Under the pieces are notes generated by a model. That model was not told where the DNA came from and did no database searches. It was given only the letters and a program-made list of their open reading frames with translations. Made by a program: the position numbers and the translations under genes. This document shows positions 1 to 10,119 of a DNA stretch of 64,000 nucleotides, one piece after another. Every line of letters starts with the position of its first letter. Position 1 is the stretch's first letter. Source of the DNA: Paenibacillus sp. PCH8 (lineage in GTDB: Bacteria; Bacillota; Bacilli; Paenibacillales; Paenibacillaceae); NCBI RefSeq assembly GCF_002968835.1, contig NZ_PKQK01000001.1, positions 2,542,001 to 2,606,000 of the forward strand. The letters run 5' to 3'.

Positions 1-338
1 CGCTGGAATACCAGCTTGAGCAATGCATTTAACAGGGTTGAACCGGCGAGTACGCAAGCCAGGAAGAGCAGTTCACGTTTGTGTTTTAGGCAAACGTATA
101 ACACAATCATGGCAATGATTGTAATGATAACCACGGCCTTTTCACTGCCAATCCAGGTAAACAACTGCATGAATTGTGTCATGCCGGGTGATTCCATGCC
201 CTGAACCCAACCAATCAGCGTATCATCAAACCTGTGAATCTGGTTGTCGCTGATGGACAAGGCGATACTTACAAAAGCGGTAAGACATAACGCTGCAACG
301 AGCAGCGGGAAGGAGAAGTTCTTTTTCCAGTTTGGCAT
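1..338 (-). CDS. PAP2-family phosphatase, membrane protein (3' part outside window)
   Basis: Reading the minus strand from ATG at 338 gives an open frame to the window edge (112 codons). It begins MPNWKKNFSFPLLVA and has an N-terminal hydrophobic helix, a loop with FDDTLIGWVQG, then two more hydrophobic segments. The last visible residues, LNALLKLVFQR, match the start of the PAP2 active-site signature (K-x6-R-P). The family dephosphorylates lipid substrates such as undecaprenyl or phosphatidylglycerol phosphate at the membrane. A GGAGG site lies 9 bases before the ATG. The catalytic His residues lie beyond the edge, so the call rests on layout and the partial motif. Confidence 0.72.
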   Translation of the reverse strand, partial: MPNWKKNFSFPLLVAALCLTAFVSIALSISDNQIHRFDDTLIGWVQGMESPGMTQFMQLFTWIGSEKAVVIITIIAMIVLYVCLKHKRELLFLACVLAGSTLLNALLKLVFQ

Positions 339-369
339 ATAATGTGAGTTCCTCCGTGATGCTTGATTT

Positions 370-420
370 CTTAGGTTACTCATACGAATGACCTAAGCGT
401 CATTCATATTATGCTATAAT
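370..420. promoter_or_regulatory. Interlocked inverted repeats beside a TATAAT box
   Basis: CTTAGGT (370-376) pairs with ACCTAAG (391-397), and GAATGAC (386-392) pairs with GTCATTC (399-405). The two palindromes overlap. TATAAT follows at 415-420 on the plus strand, about 85 bp before the gene at 505. The layout fits an operator next to a promoter between divergent genes, but no good -35 box is seen and no regulator is identified. Confidence 0.3.
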
Positions 421-504
421 TTTACAATATATATAGCAACAATAAAAATATGTAACCTGTACACTGATTGTTCAAGCATAGAATGTGAGAGGGGAGCAGG
501 CGGA

Positions 505-1074
505 ATGAAACGGTTGATGATGTTCATGTTGGTCTTACTATTGCTTATGTCTGGGTTAGCTCTATTTCCGGGCGGCAAAGTCTATGCGTGCAGTTGTGTT
601 GAAAGTGATGCCAAAGAGAGATTGAAGACCTTCACAACGGTATTTACGGGAGAAGTGGTGAAGAAAGGCCATGCTCAGCAGTCGAAGCATGATGGCTTAA
701 TAAGAGAGTATACCTTTGATGTAGATACTGCTTGGAAGGGGATCAATACGAAAAAGATAAAGATCCTGGGGAGTGACGGAGATTCAGGCTCCTGTGGCAT
801 TCAATTGGAGAAGAATCAGTCTTATCTGATCTTTGCTTACCAGCATGAAGGTGACCAAAAGCTACATACGAATCTATGCAGTGGTAATGTTGCTGTTGAA
901 CAAGCTGTAGACGAGTTAAAGCTACTGGGTACAGGTAAAGTTGTGAGTAAAGAAGATTTTGGGGGAACCAATGGTGAGGGAAATGGATCGATCGATCTCA
1001 TCGTGTACGGTGGAGTCATTCTAATAGCAGGGCTGGCCATGGTGTGGATGTGGAGAAGAAGGAAAAGGGCCTGA
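505..1074 (+). CDS. Secreted NTR/TIMP-like domain protein with C-terminal membrane anchor
   Basis: This 189-residue protein has a signal peptide (residues 1-28), cleaved just before an ACSC motif. A Cys-x-Cys at the mature N-terminus is the hallmark of netrin/TIMP-like domains. Further cysteines occur in GSCGIQ and NLCSGN, and the body is beta-rich with phrases such as FTGEVV and YTFDVDTAWKG. A transmembrane helix (about residues 167-182) and an Arg/Lys tail anchor it to the outer face of the membrane. GAGGGGAG precedes the ATG. Many Firmicutes carry such proteins and their role is unknown. It is monocistronic here. Confidence 0.7.
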   Translation: MKRLMMFMLVLLLLMSGLALFPGGKVYACSCVESDAKERLKTFTTVFTGEVVKKGHAQQSKHDGLIREYTFDVDTAWKGINTKKIKILGSDGDSGSCGIQLEKNQSYLIFAYQHEGDQKLHTNLCSGNVAVEQAVDELKLLGTGKVVSKEDFGGTNGEGNGSIDLIVYGGVILIAGLAMVWMWRRRKRA

Positions 1075-1140
1075 TTACAGGTCTAATGAGGGTTCGGTTG
1101 AAGAACATAAGTATGTTGACGACGAAAACGAAACCAAAAT

Positions 1141-1182
1141 CCCCATGTAGAGCGTTAAGAACTATTGTTGCTCTGCATGGGG
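1141..1182. terminator. Hairpin between convergent genes
   Basis: CCCCATGTAGAGC (1141-1153) pairs with GCTCTGCATGGGG (1170-1182) with one wobble or mismatch. On the minus strand it is followed by an ATTTTGGTTT stretch, so it suits termination of the AraC gene; it could also stop the plus-strand gene ending at 1074. Confidence 0.6.
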
Positions 1183-1252
1183 AGTCCAAGGTCTGATTCA
1201 TAATTGTTCGAATCATAGCCGGATTATTGGGCCGGAGACGATGGAACTGGAA

Positions 1253-2029
1253 CTATTTCAGTTGCAACATGTATTCATAAGCCGTGACGCCGAACACTCG
1301 TTTGAAATGCCGATTCAGATGGGTTAGATCGACAAATCCGCAATCCGCAACAGCAGCATAGACGTCTTTCTTCGTTTCGATGGACTGGCGAGCACGTTCC
1401 ACTTTGCAGTTCAAGAAAAATTGGTAGGGTGATATGCCAGCCTGTGACTTGAATTCACGGATAAACTGAAACTTGGACATGCCAAATTCGGAGCTTAGAT
1501 TGTCCAGCTTCAACACATCCTCAGTGCTGCAAAACATCATTTCCTTGGCTTTACGGACTACGCTATTCTGAGGTAGCCAAAGCTTGGTATGCATCTCTTT
1601 CTGGGCCAGCAGATGAACCAGATCGAAGATCCGTTCGCTGCATTCGGCTTCGTTCTGTCTGAGCTGAACAGCATCGTTCAGCATCAGGATACTCCGTGCA
1701 AGCTCGGGGTCATAGACGATGGGACTGGAGAAACGCATCTCCTTTTTGCCAATAATCTCCTCGACCAAATCCGGCTTTAAATACAGCATCACATAGTCAA
1801 TGCCAGCCTTATCGTAAGAGCTTCCATCATGGGACTGTTCCCGATTGAATAACATGACGCCATTCTTATGCGAAGCCTGATACTGTCCATCCAGATTATA
1901 TTGTTGAATACCGCGCAGGGTAACGCCTACTGCATACTCTTCGTGGCAATGCTTTTTATATGCAAAATCGGTGAAACTGGCGGATAGTGCCAGCACATCT
2001 TCTGATTTTTGGTAGTTAAACCGTTCCAT
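1253..2029 (-). CDS. AraC-family transcriptional regulator
   Basis: The product is a cytoplasmic DNA-binding regulator of about 258 residues. The N-terminal part is a cupin-like AraC ligand-binding domain (HCHEEYAVGVTLRG, NGVMLFN). The C-terminal ~100 residues hold two helix-turn-helix motifs, including the family phrases FGMSKFQFIREFKSQAGISP and CGFVDLTHLNRHFKRVFG. The start is placed at ATG 2029 (MERFNYQK) because GGGAGG lies 8 bases upstream; a GTG nine bases earlier would sit on top of that site. It lies 19 bp downstream of the LysE exporter on the same strand. This pairing is common, and the regulator probably controls the exporter. Confidence 0.88.
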   Translation of the reverse strand: MERFNYQKSEDVLALSASFTDFAYKKHCHEEYAVGVTLRGIQQYNLDGQYQASHKNGVMLFNREQSHDGSSYDKAGIDYVMLYLKPDLVEEIIGKKEMRFSSPIVYDPELARSILMLNDAVQLRQNEAECSERIFDLVHLLAQKEMHTKLWLPQNSVVRKAKEMMFCSTEDVLKLDNLSSEFGMSKFQFIREFKSQAGISPYQFFLNCKVERARQSIETKKDVYAAVADCGFVDLTHLNRHFKRVFGVTAYEYMLQLK

Positions 2030-2048
2030 GCAGCACACCTCCCAAACC

Positions 2049-2630
2049 TTAGATGACTCCGGATACTATAATGGCTGAGTATAACAAAAAAAGAGCCATT
2101 AGAATACTGAGTAATTTTTGGTGCCGATTCAGTAGCGATCTGAAAACCGTGCCAAAAACAACCCAACTTGAATACGCCAGAAAGCCAATCAAGGTAATCA
2201 GCAACACGAACAAAAGTGAAGATAATGAACTATCATAATAAGGAAGTACATAGCTTGGAATGACGGTAAAGGTAAATAACACCACTTTGGGGTTCACAAA
2301 CTGCATGATCAGACCGTTCCAAAAGCCGGTAACCTGTTTCGGTGCATTCTCGGTACTACCCATCTTGTAGACCTGATAGGCCAGATACAGCATGTACACA
2401 CAACCGACAATCTGCATCACTTTCAGAATTCCGGGCATCACTGCGGCAAGCAAATGATTCAAATAAGCGGAGGCAGCAAGCAGCAGACCGAAGGCCAGTG
2501 TGGCTCCCCCGACGTAGGGCATCGTTTTTCGCGCGCCAATCTTCTGTGTAGAAGATAGAATGACGATATTGCTGGGCCCGGGTGTGAAGGTAACGACAAT
2601 GCAGTAGATCAAAAAAAAAGTAATATTCAT
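2049..2630 (-). CDS. LysE/RhtB-family amino-acid exporter
   Basis: The 193-residue integral membrane protein has about six hydrophobic segments. It carries the LysE-family N-terminal signature FTPGPSN at about residue 15, G-A-x-x-A-F-G in helix 2, and QFVNPKVVLFTF in the middle. The family exports amino acids or their analogues by proton antiport. The start is ATG 2630 (MNITFFLIYC), with AGAGGAG 7 bases upstream; a longer in-frame extension to 2732 is not membrane-like and is rejected. It is the first gene of a two-gene unit with the AraC regulator. The substrate cannot be told from the sequence. Confidence 0.9.
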   Translation of the reverse strand: MNITFFLIYCIVVTFTPGPSNIVILSSTQKIGARKTMPYVGGATLAFGLLLAASAYLNHLLAAVMPGILKVMQIVGCVYMLYLAYQVYKMGSTENAPKQVTGFWNGLIMQFVNPKVVLFTFTVIPSYVLPYYDSSLSSLLFVLLITLIGFLAYSSWVVFGTVFRSLLNRHQKLLSILMALFLLYSAIIVSGVI

Positions 2631-2832
2631 CTGAAGTCTCCTCTGAAAGTCATCTGGTTTCCTGATCATACGCCAGAGACATCCCGGGCTATAGTACATT
2701 ATTGCAGACGGTACCTGGGCAAGAAGCAACAAGCATCTTTTAGAAAATGAAGAGTGGTTCCTTTTTTGAATGATTGCGTTTACAATTTAAAACGAAGTGA
2801 AGGGGTTCAGACCACAAGAGGAAGTGAACGGT

Positions 2833-3840
2833 ATGAAAAAAATGCTGCTGGTTTATATTCTGCTGATCTCGGCATTTGCGCTGTATGTGCTGAGATTTGA
2901 ATACACAAGTCAGGTGAACAGTTCATGGGAGGACCGGGGGCTGCGTGGCGATATCGGTGAGACGTACATCATGATTACATTCCAGTCCGGGCTGGAGTAT
3001 TGGAAGAGCCCGCTCAAAGGCTTCGAGGATGCCGGGGATGCGCTTGGCGTAACCGTCGAATACCGAGGGGCTACCCGGTATGATGCGAAGGAGCAGACAA
3101 CAGTCATTGAGCAGGCCATCGCGCGTAAACCTGCCGGAATTGCCATATCTGCGATCGATCCGCAATCGCTGATTCCCGCAATCAACAAGGCCATTGATGC
3201 GGATATTCCTGTCGTATTGTTCGATGCAGATGCACCGGGCAGTCGGGCGTATTCCTTTCTCGGAACAGATAACTACAAGGCTGGTGTAACGGCAGCTGAC
3301 AAAATGGCCGAGTTGCTGGGCCGCGAGGGAGAGGTCGCGGTATTGACCCTGCCGGGACAGCAAAATCATGAGGATCGGACCAAAGGATTCCGCGATACGA
3401 TCCAGCAGCGATACCCGTCTATACAGGTGGTTGAAGTTGCAGACGGACATGGTGATACACGGATATCCAGAGACGAAACGCTAAGAATGATGAAGGCCCA
3501 TCCGAAGCTGGCAGGTATTTTTGTGACGGAGGCAACCGGTGGGGCAGGAGCAGGTGAGGCTGTCCAGAATGCAGAAGAAGGGCATGACCTGCACATTATA
3601 TCTTTTGATACGAATAAGGTTACATTGGATATGATCAAGGGTGGTACTATATCGGCCACGATTGCACAGGGAACCTGGAACATGGGGTATTGGTCGCTTC
3701 AATATTTGTTCCATCTGCATCATCAATTGACGGTACCTTCCCCGTCCTCTTCCGGTGAGAATGCACCGCTGCCAGAGAGGGTGGACACAGGGATTTCCGT
3801 GGTGACACGCTCGAATGTGGATGATTATTATGCCAAATAA
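2833..3840 (+). CDS. Membrane-anchored periplasmic-type sugar-binding protein (sensor accessory)
   Basis: The protein (about 335 residues) is a ribose/galactose-type substrate-binding protein (Peripla_BP_4 fold): ITFQSGLEYW, AISAIDPQSLIPAINKA, IPVVLFDADAP, GTDNYKAG and ISFDTNK are family landmarks. It has one N-terminal hydrophobic helix with no lipobox Cys, so it is a membrane-anchored form, unlike the true lipoprotein at 7447. The start is ATG 2833, with GAGGAAG upstream. Its stop overlaps the histidine kinase start. In clostridia an anchored protein of this kind (XylFII) partners a LytS-type kinase to sense sugar; the position here suggests the same role. Sugar identity is unknown. Confidence 0.85.
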   Translation: MKKMLLVYILLISAFALYVLRFEYTSQVNSSWEDRGLRGDIGETYIMITFQSGLEYWKSPLKGFEDAGDALGVTVEYRGATRYDAKEQTTVIEQAIARKPAGIAISAIDPQSLIPAINKAIDADIPVVLFDADAPGSRAYSFLGTDNYKAGVTAADKMAELLGREGEVAVLTLPGQQNHEDRTKGFRDTIQQRYPSIQVVEVADGHGDTRISRDETLRMMKAHPKLAGIFVTEATGGAGAGEAVQNAEEGHDLHIISFDTNKVTLDMIKGGTISATIAQGTWNMGYWSLQYLFHLHHQLTVPSPSSSGENAPLPERVDTGISVVTRSNVDDYYAK

Positions 3841-5788
3841 CAAGGAGCGTTCCAGAGGATCAAGATCATGGAGCCGTAGAACCATTCGTTCAAGAGTGGG
3901 GAACGAATTTCGGCGTTTACGCTTGCGCAACATGCCGCTTCGTTATCAACTGATGCTGCTGTTTCTCCTATTCGCTATTGTGCCTTCCGTGGGACTTGGG
4001 TTGCTCGTTAACTGGACAGTCGAACGGGTGGTAGAAAGGCAAGTCGAGGGGCATACGATGCAACTCATTGGCAAAGTGAATGAAGCCTTGAACAGCAAAA
4101 TGGAAAATCTGCAAAACATGACGTACCTGATTGCGTTTGACCCGGATATTGATGCCTTTATGGGTGAAAAAAAGCCACCGAATGATGATGCAGGCATCAA
4201 TACGCAGAATAAGGAAGGCAACACCGCAACAGAGCCGAATCGGCTGTATGGAATCAAACAGACCTTGCAGGGTTTCACAACCCTGTACCCGGAGATCGCC
4301 GGGATTGTTCTCGTCAACGGAAGCGGTGACTACATCAGCAATGAGATGTACCCCCGGGCGGAGCAGAGCCTTACCGGGGAAGAATGGTACCGAAAAGCTT
4401 CGGTTAATCCGGGTATCTTCACCGTGCTGGGTCAGCCTAAAGAGCGCAATATTGCAACACATGTACGTTACAAGGACGATGAGATTGTATCGGTTGCACG
4501 CTCTGTAACCGATGAAACCTCAGGACGTGTGCGAGGGGTCATTATGATTGATCTCAAGCTGAGATCCGTCTCTCAGGCGGCCCGAAATGTGACATTGGGG
4601 AAATCCGGATATGTGATGGTTACGGACGCCGAAGGACGTAGCGTCTACAAGCCGGAGCATCCCCTGATTGATCATATCCCCGCAGGTTGGTTCCCCTCGG
4701 GTGACAGTGGAACGTTTACCGCTGAAGCCGGCGGCGGAGAGTTATTATTTATGTTCCAGTCCTCCACCTTTACAGGTTGGAGAACGGTGGGCGTATTTCC
4801 GGCAAGAGAGTCCATCACCGAAGTGCGCCAGATTCAGTTTTACGTGGTCAGTTTTGTATTCGTGGTGTGTTTGTTCGGTCTGAGTGCCTCTTCATGGTTC
4901 TCACGGTCCATAGCCCAACCCATCTTTCGGCTGATGTCCTATATGCGCAGGGCAGAGACTGGCAATCTCAGAGCGGGCCGCTGGAGCGATCGTGGCGATG
5001 AGATTGGCATGCTCGGCAACAGCTTTAATCGAATGCTCGCACAGATCCAGGCGCTCATCTCCCTGAATGAACTGCGGGAGCAGCAGAAGCGGGATGCTGA
5101 CATGCGCAGTTTGCAGGAGCATATCAAACCTCACTTTTTATATAACACACTGGACACCATTCATTGGATGGCTCGCAAAAAGGGCGTAGATGATGTATCC
5201 GACATGGTTGGTGCTCTGTCTCGGCTATTTCGTATCGGACTCAGTAAAGGAAAGGATCATATTCCGCTGCATTCCGAGCTGGAGCATATCACCAGTTACC
5301 TGCAAATTCAGCAGACCCGTTACCGTGATCGCCTTCAGTATACGTTGATTGTTCCCGAGGAGCTGAGAGAACTGTACGTGCTAAAGCTGCTGCTCCAGCC
5401 TCTGGTGGAGAATGCAATCTATCACGGAATCAAGGGCAGACGCGGGCCAGGGGAAATCCGGGTAGAGGCCATGGTAGAACATGACAGACTGCTGTTGACC
5501 GTTCAGGATGATGGCGCAGGCATGTCCAAGGAACGGCTTGCAGAGATGGAGCGTCTGCTCGAAGCCCCTTTGGAAAGTATGGAAGCGCCTTGGCCTGAAA
5601 TGACTGGCAAAAGCTATGGCATGCTGAACGTTCAGGCCCGTGTCCGATTGTCCTTTGGGGATGAATATGGCATTGTACTGAAGAGTCAGGAAGGAGAAGG
5701 GACCTGTGTGACGATCATTCATCCCTTGATGCGAGAACTTCCAACGCCGCAGCAATCGGATCACGAAGAGAGGAAGGAGAACGAATGA
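3830..5788 (+). CDS. Sensor histidine kinase (YesM/LytS-like, HAMP + His_kinase + HATPase)
   Basis: The 652-residue membrane kinase has transmembrane helices at about residues 45-65 and 333-352 that flank a ~265-residue extracellular sensor of Cache type. A HAMP segment follows (SIAQPIFRLM to about 410). The phosphoacceptor box is HIKPHFLYNT (about residue 431). The ATP domain has LVENAIYHGIKG (N box), VQDDGAGMS (G1) and YGMLNVQARV (G2). It overlaps the upstream binding protein by 11 bases (start ATG 3830) and the downstream regulator by 4, so the three are translationally coupled. It presumably phosphorylates that regulator in response to sugar. Confidence 0.92.
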   Translation: MPNNKERSRGSRSWSRRTIRSRVGNEFRRLRLRNMPLRYQLMLLFLLFAIVPSVGLGLLVNWTVERVVERQVEGHTMQLIGKVNEALNSKMENLQNMTYLIAFDPDIDAFMGEKKPPNDDAGINTQNKEGNTATEPNRLYGIKQTLQGFTTLYPEIAGIVLVNGSGDYISNEMYPRAEQSLTGEEWYRKASVNPGIFTVLGQPKERNIATHVRYKDDEIVSVARSVTDETSGRVRGVIMIDLKLRSVSQAARNVTLGKSGYVMVTDAEGRSVYKPEHPLIDHIPAGWFPSGDSGTFTAEAGGGELLFMFQSSTFTGWRTVGVFPARESITEVRQIQFYVVSFVFVVCLFGLSASSWFSRSIAQPIFRLMSYMRRAETGNLRAGRWSDRGDEIGMLGNSFNRMLAQIQALISLNELREQQKRDADMRSLQEHIKPHFLYNTLDTIHWMARKKGVDDVSDMVGALSRLFRIGLSKGKDHIPLHSELEHITSYLQIQQTRYRDRLQYTLIVPEELRELYVLKLLLQPLVENAIYHGIKGRRGPGEIRVEAMVEHDRLLLTVQDDGAGMSKERLAEMERLLEAPLESMEAPWPEMTGKSYGMLNVQARVRLSFGDEYGIVLKSQEGEGTCVTIIHPLMRELPTPQQSDHEERKENE

Positions 5789-7163
5789 TGAAATTCATAC
5801 CATCAACAACGACGATCTGTACCAAAGCTGATGAGACATCTGCCCCCATCGCTGCTGCGACGGAGATTGTATCTGATCACCAGACGGTTAAGAAATATCG
5901 AGTGCTCATCGCTGATGATGAGCCAATCATTCGGGAGGGTATCCGGGATGCGATCGACTGGACGACGCTTGGGATGGAGGTCGTGGGGAAGCGGAGGACG
6001 GTGAAGAAGCGCTGGAACGGGCTGAAGACTTGCGCGTGGATGTTGTACTGGTCGATATGAATATGCCATTCCTGAATGGGATTGAACTGATCCGTGCCCT
6101 TCAGCAGAAATGTCCAGGCTGTCGTTACCTGATCATCTCTGGACATGATGAATTTGCATATGCCCAAGAGGCGGTTCGACTTGGCGTAGAGGATTATATC
6201 TTGAAGCCTGTACAAGCGGATCAGCTGTATGCTGCACTTGAGCGATTGAGTCAGCGCTTGGATGAAGAGCACCAGCGGATGGCATATGTCACGCAGGCTG
6301 CCCAGCAGATTGAGCGCAATATTCCGCTGCTGCGCCAGCGATTCTGTCTGGAGTGGCTGGAAGGACAGGCTGAGGGGAGAGATCTCACGGAGCAGCTCGC
6401 ATTTTTGCGTCTGCCATCCTACGCACCTGTACAGATTGGAGTTGTGCGCTGGCCTGCTGCCGAAGCTCGTCAGACGCTAATGCGGGAGAATGATCGTCAG
6501 TTGTTTCTGTTTGCCGTGGAAAATATGATTAGTGAACTGCTGGGGGACCTGCCACATGTGTTATTCCGGGAATCCAACGGATTGATCGGCATATGTCTGT
6601 GGCAGGAAGCCCCGGAAGAGATCGAGTCCATCCTGGAGCAGCAGATCAGTTCTTGCCTGAATATTGCAATTCATGTGCATGTGGAGAACCATGCAGGGAC
6701 GCTGGAGCATACGCCGGATACGTATCGTCATTGCCGTGAGCTTGTCTACGGAGAAGTCCGATTGTCCCCACTGGTTCGCCGGGCAAGACAGATGATCCAG
6801 GAAGAGTATGCTGAGCGGGACCTTACTCTGGAATCGCTGGCTTCCCGTCTGCAAGTGTCCGCGGTATATCTTAGCCGAGTGCTGAAGAAAGAGCTGAATG
6901 ATTCCTTCGTGACGCTTGTTACGCATGCGCGCATTCGCAAGGCTTTACAGCTGCTGGACTCCACAACACTGCCGATCCACATGATCGCCGAGCGTGCAGG
7001 TTACGATACCCAGCATTATTTCAGTACTGCCTTCAAGAAAACGATGGGCATCTCGCCTGCACAATATCGGAAAGATGGGGAACCGTCGACCGCTCTTCAG
7101 CGGATCGGTTATAACTCCGCCTGTCCTAATCCTAATAGACATCAACTTATATCCATACTGTGA
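5788..7163 (+). CDS. YesN-like response regulator, receiver + AraC HTH (frameshift at 5985-5988)
   Basis: Two overlapping frames encode one protein. Frame one (from ATG 5785/5788) carries the receiver start YRVLIADDEPIIREGI and reads in frame to VVG at the GGGG run 5985-5988. The next frame continues EAEDGEEALERAEDLRVDVV and VDMNMPFLNG (phosphoacceptor Asp), then SGHDEFAY, DYILKPV, and a C-terminal AraC-type double HTH (LTLESLASRLQVSAVYLSRV, IAERAGYDTQHYFSTAFKK). Adding one G to the run restores a single ~460-residue regulator. As written, the frame stops at 6060 and would give a dead protein. It probably activates the downstream chvE-mmsAB genes. Confidence 0.85.
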
Positions 7164-7172
7164 TCCATCGAT

Positions 7173-7219
7173 AGGATGTGTTCCACTTCGGTCAAGCGAA
7201 GGGAACATGTCCTTTTTTT
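7173..7219 (+). terminator. Rho-independent terminator after the response regulator
   Basis: AGGATGTGTTCC-x-CTTCG (from 7173) pairs with CGAAG-GGAACATGTCCT, with two G-T wobbles, followed by seven T (7213-7219). This separates the sensor genes from the transporter genes. The 227 bases from 7220 to the chvE start hold no gene; they presumably include the chvE promoter, though no convincing -35/-10 pair was found. Confidence 0.85.
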
Positions 7220-7446
7220 GATTCTGAATATGTCCCTCTTGAGTTTCCCGCTCATTCTTAGGACATTTCCATCAAAAGTTAAATTTTTATAAAAAAGGTT
7301 CAAAACCTGCAAAGACCTCGCTGCTACTCCCATGCTACGATGGAACTCAGACAGGAACAGCAAGCAACAGGCTGCACTTCATGCATTGTAAGCGTTATCT
7401 TATAACTCATTCAGAACCGTATGACGTGAGGAAAGGGGAACTTCAT

Positions 7447-8532
7447 ATGAAAAAAGGAGCTATGCTCATCTGGCTTCTGGTGATGACCTTGATGCTTTCG
7501 GCATGTAATCTGGCCGAAAGTGATCTGGGCAGCAAGGAAAAGGGGTACGTCGGCATATCGATGCCAACCAAATCATCGGAACGATGGGTGGGTGACGGGG
7601 AGAACATGGTCCGTCTGTTTCAGGAGCAAGGATACAAAACCGATCTTCAGTATGCCGAAGATGTCGTCGAGAATCAGATCTCACAGATTGAGAACATGAT
7701 TACCAAAGGCGTTGATGTGATGGTCATCGCGTCCGTGGATGGCAATACGCTAACGGATGTGATCAAGAAGGCGCATGATGAAGGAATACAGGTCATCTCG
7801 TATGACCGGCTCATTCGTAATACGCCCTATCTGACTTACTACGCCACGTTCGATAATTTCAAGGTAGGGGTGCTCCAAGCTTCCTACATTGAGCAAAAGC
7901 TTGGTCTAAAGGAAGGAAAAGGACCGTATAACATGGAGCTGTTCGGCGGTTCACCGGATGATAATAACGCTTATTTCTTCTTCGACGGTGCGATGTCCGT
8001 GCTGAAGCCGTATATTGATTCCGGCAAGCTGGTTGTACGCAGCAAACAGATGACGATGGCCCAGATCGCTACCTTGCGTTGGGATGGTGCCTTGGCCCAA
8101 ACACGGATGGATAATTTGTTAAGTGCCTACTATTCAGGGGATAACCTGGATGCGGTGTTATCACCGTATGACGGGATCAGCATCGGGATCATCTCATCCT
8201 TGAAAGGTATCGGTTACGGAACAGCGAACAAGCCACTGCCTGTCATTACGGGTCAGGATGCCGAACTGGCCTCGATCAAGTCCATTGTCGCTGGCGAGCA
8301 AACCCAGACAGTCTTCAAGGATACACGGAAGCTGGCAGAGCAGACGGTAGAAATGGCGAATAGCATTCTGCAAGGGAAACAAGCAGAAGTGAATGATACG
8401 AATTCGTATAACAATGGAATTATGGTTGTTCCAGCATATCTTCTGGACCCTATCTCCGTGGATCGAACGAATGTGGAGCAGGATATTGTGGGCAGCAAGT
8501 ATTACACGAAGGAAGAAATCGGATTGAAATAA
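7447..8532 (+). CDS. chvE: Multiple-monosaccharide ABC transporter substrate-binding lipoprotein
   Basis: The 361-residue lipoprotein has signal peptide [20 protein letters not shown], with the lipobox L-S-A-C at residues 17-20. The mature part is a ChvE-type sugar-binding protein: [51 protein letters not shown] and [11 protein letters not shown] match that group closely. It captures monosaccharides outside the cell for the ATPase and permease that follow. The start is ATG 7447, with GAAAGGGGAA upstream. The gap to the ATPase is only 21 bases. Well-studied ChvE proteins bind L-arabinose, galactose, glucose or xylose; which is bound here cannot be read off. Confidence 0.92.
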   Translation: MKKGAMLIWLLVMTLMLSACNLAESDLGSKEKGYVGISMPTKSSERWVGDGENMVRLFQEQGYKTDLQYAEDVVENQISQIENMITKGVDVMVIASVDGNTLTDVIKKAHDEGIQVISYDRLIRNTPYLTYYATFDNFKVGVLQASYIEQKLGLKEGKGPYNMELFGGSPDDNNAYFFFDGAMSVLKPYIDSGKLVVRSKQMTMAQIATLRWDGALAQTRMDNLLSAYYSGDNLDAVLSPYDGISIGIISSLKGIGYGTANKPLPVITGQDAELASIKSIVAGEQTQTVFKDTRKLAEQTVEMANSILQGKQAEVNDTNSYNNGIMVVPAYLLDPISVDRTNVEQDIVGSKYYTKEEIGLK

Positions 8533-8553
8533 AGAATGAAAGGAGCACATTCC

Positions 8554-10119
8554 ATGGCCGGAATCATTCTGGAAATGAAGGACATCACCAAAACCTTCCC
8601 TGGCGTCAAAGCGCTGGAACGTGTCAATCTGCAAGTCCGGGAAGGCGAAATTCATTCGATATGCGGGGAGAACGGAGCAGGTAAATCCACACTGATGAAG
8701 GTGCTTAGCGGTGTATATCCGTATGGCACGTATGAAGGAGATATTATATTTCAGGGCAAAACATGTGAGTTCAAGGATATCAAGCAGAGCGAGGATCTGG
8801 GTATCGTTATTATTCATCAGGAGCTTGCCCTGATTCCCTACCTTTCCATTGCGGAGAATATTTATCTGGGCAACGAGCGTGCGAACAAGGGGATTGTGGA
8901 CTGGAAGGAAACCTTTGTGGGTACACGTGAACTGCTGAGCAAGGTAGGCTTGAACGAAAATCCGAACACGCTGGTATCCAGCATTGGAGTGGGTAAGCAA
9001 CAACTGGTTGAAATTGCGAAAGCGCTCTCCAAAAAAGTGCGTCTGCTCATTCTGGATGAGCCAACGGCTGCGCTGAACGAGGATGACAGTGAAAATCTGC
9101 TGCAATTGATGTTGGAATTCAAGAAGCAGGGCATCGCCTGTATTCTGATCTCCCACAAGTTGAATGAAGTATCCAAGGTATCGGATTCCGTAACCATTTT
9201 ACGGGACGGCAAGACCATTGAGACGCTGGATATGAAGAGGGACAACGTCACGGAGGACCGGATCATCAGCGGCATGGTCGGACGTGATCTCACCAGCCGT
9301 TATCCGGAGCGCCACGCGACCATAGGTAAAGTCATTCTTGAGGTCAAGGACTGGACGGTATACCACGAACATCATGCCGAGCGGAAGGTATTGGATCAGA
9401 TCAATATGCATATCAAGCGTGGTGAGATTGTAGGCATTGCCGGCCTGATGGGGGCTGGACGGACAGAGCTTGCGATGAGCATATTCGGCAAAGCCTACGG
9501 ACGCAACATTTCGGGCCAACTCATCAAGGATGGCAAGCCCATTCAGAATAACAGCGTCACCGAGGCTATTGAGAATGGGTTCGCTTATGTGACTGAAGAC
9601 CGCAAGGAATACGGTCTCATCCTGATGGATGATATCAAGCGGAACATTTCACTAACAGGCCTGAACAAGCTGACGCGGAAGGCGGTTGTGAACGAGCACG
9701 AAGAAGTGCTGGTGGCCGAAGAAATGAAGAAAAGCATGAATATCAAAGCACCCAGCATTCTGCAGAAGACCGGTAATCTGAGCGGAGGAAACCAACAGAA
9801 GGTGGTGCTGAGCAAATGGATTTTTGCCGGACCGGATATCCTCATTCTGGATGAACCTACCCGCGGTATTGATGTGGGAGCGAAGTTCGAGATCTATACG
9901 ATCATTCATCGGCTTGCTGCTGAGGGCAAGGGTGTGCTGGTAATCTCATCCGAGCTTCCGGAGGTTCTTGGCCTGTGTGACCGGATCTATGTCATGAATG
10001 CCGGACGAATCACGGGTGAAGTCAGCCGGGAACAAGCATCGCAGGAAACGTTGATGAGATATATGACCAAGTCTGGAGGCGGTAAGTATGGAAACGATAA
10101 CGAAACTGTTCAAAAATAA
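8554..10119 (+). CDS. mmsA: Sugar ABC transporter, double ATP-binding protein
   Basis: The 521-residue peripheral membrane ATPase has two fused nucleotide-binding domains. The N-terminal half has Walker [10 protein letters not shown], a degenerate signature [14 protein letters not shown] and Walker [12 protein letters not shown]. The C-terminal half has a degenerate Walker A ([10 protein letters not shown]), an intact [14 protein letters not shown] signature and [16 protein letters not shown]. That asymmetry is typical of the RbsA/MglA/GguA class. The start is ATG 8554, with AAGGAG 8 bases upstream. It overlaps the permease start by 32 bases, so subunits are coupled. It energises import of the sugar bound by ChvE. 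Confidence 0.94.
   Translation: MAGIILEMKDITKTFPGVKALERVNLQVREGEIHSICGENGAGKSTLMKVLSGVYPYGTYEGDIIFQGKTCEFKDIKQSEDLGIVIIHQELALIPYLSIAENIYLGNERANKGIVDWKETFVGTRELLSKVGLNENPNTLVSSIGVGKQQLVEIAKALSKKVRLLILDEPTAALNEDDSENLLQLMLEFKKQGIACILISHKLNEVSKVSDSVTILRDGKTIETLDMKRDNVTEDRIISGMVGRDLTSRYPERHATIGKVILEVKDWTVYHEHHAERKVLDQINMHIKRGEIVGIAGLMGAGRTELAMSIFGKAYGRNISGQLIKDGKPIQNNSVTEAIENGFAYVTEDRKEYGLILMDDIKRNISLTGLNKLTRKAVVNEHEEVLVAEEMKKSMNIKAPSILQKTGNLSGGNQQKVVLSKWIFAGPDILILDEPTRGIDVGAKFEIYTIIHRLAAEGKGVLVISSELPEVLGLCDRIYVMNAGRITGEVSREQASQETLMRYMTKSGGGKYGNDNETVQK

Noticed and set aside
8194..9156. Long minus-strand open frame (320 codons) across chvE/mmsA
   Set aside because: It is antisense to two clear genes, has no family motif and is Gln/His/Phe-rich, as expected of a shadow frame.
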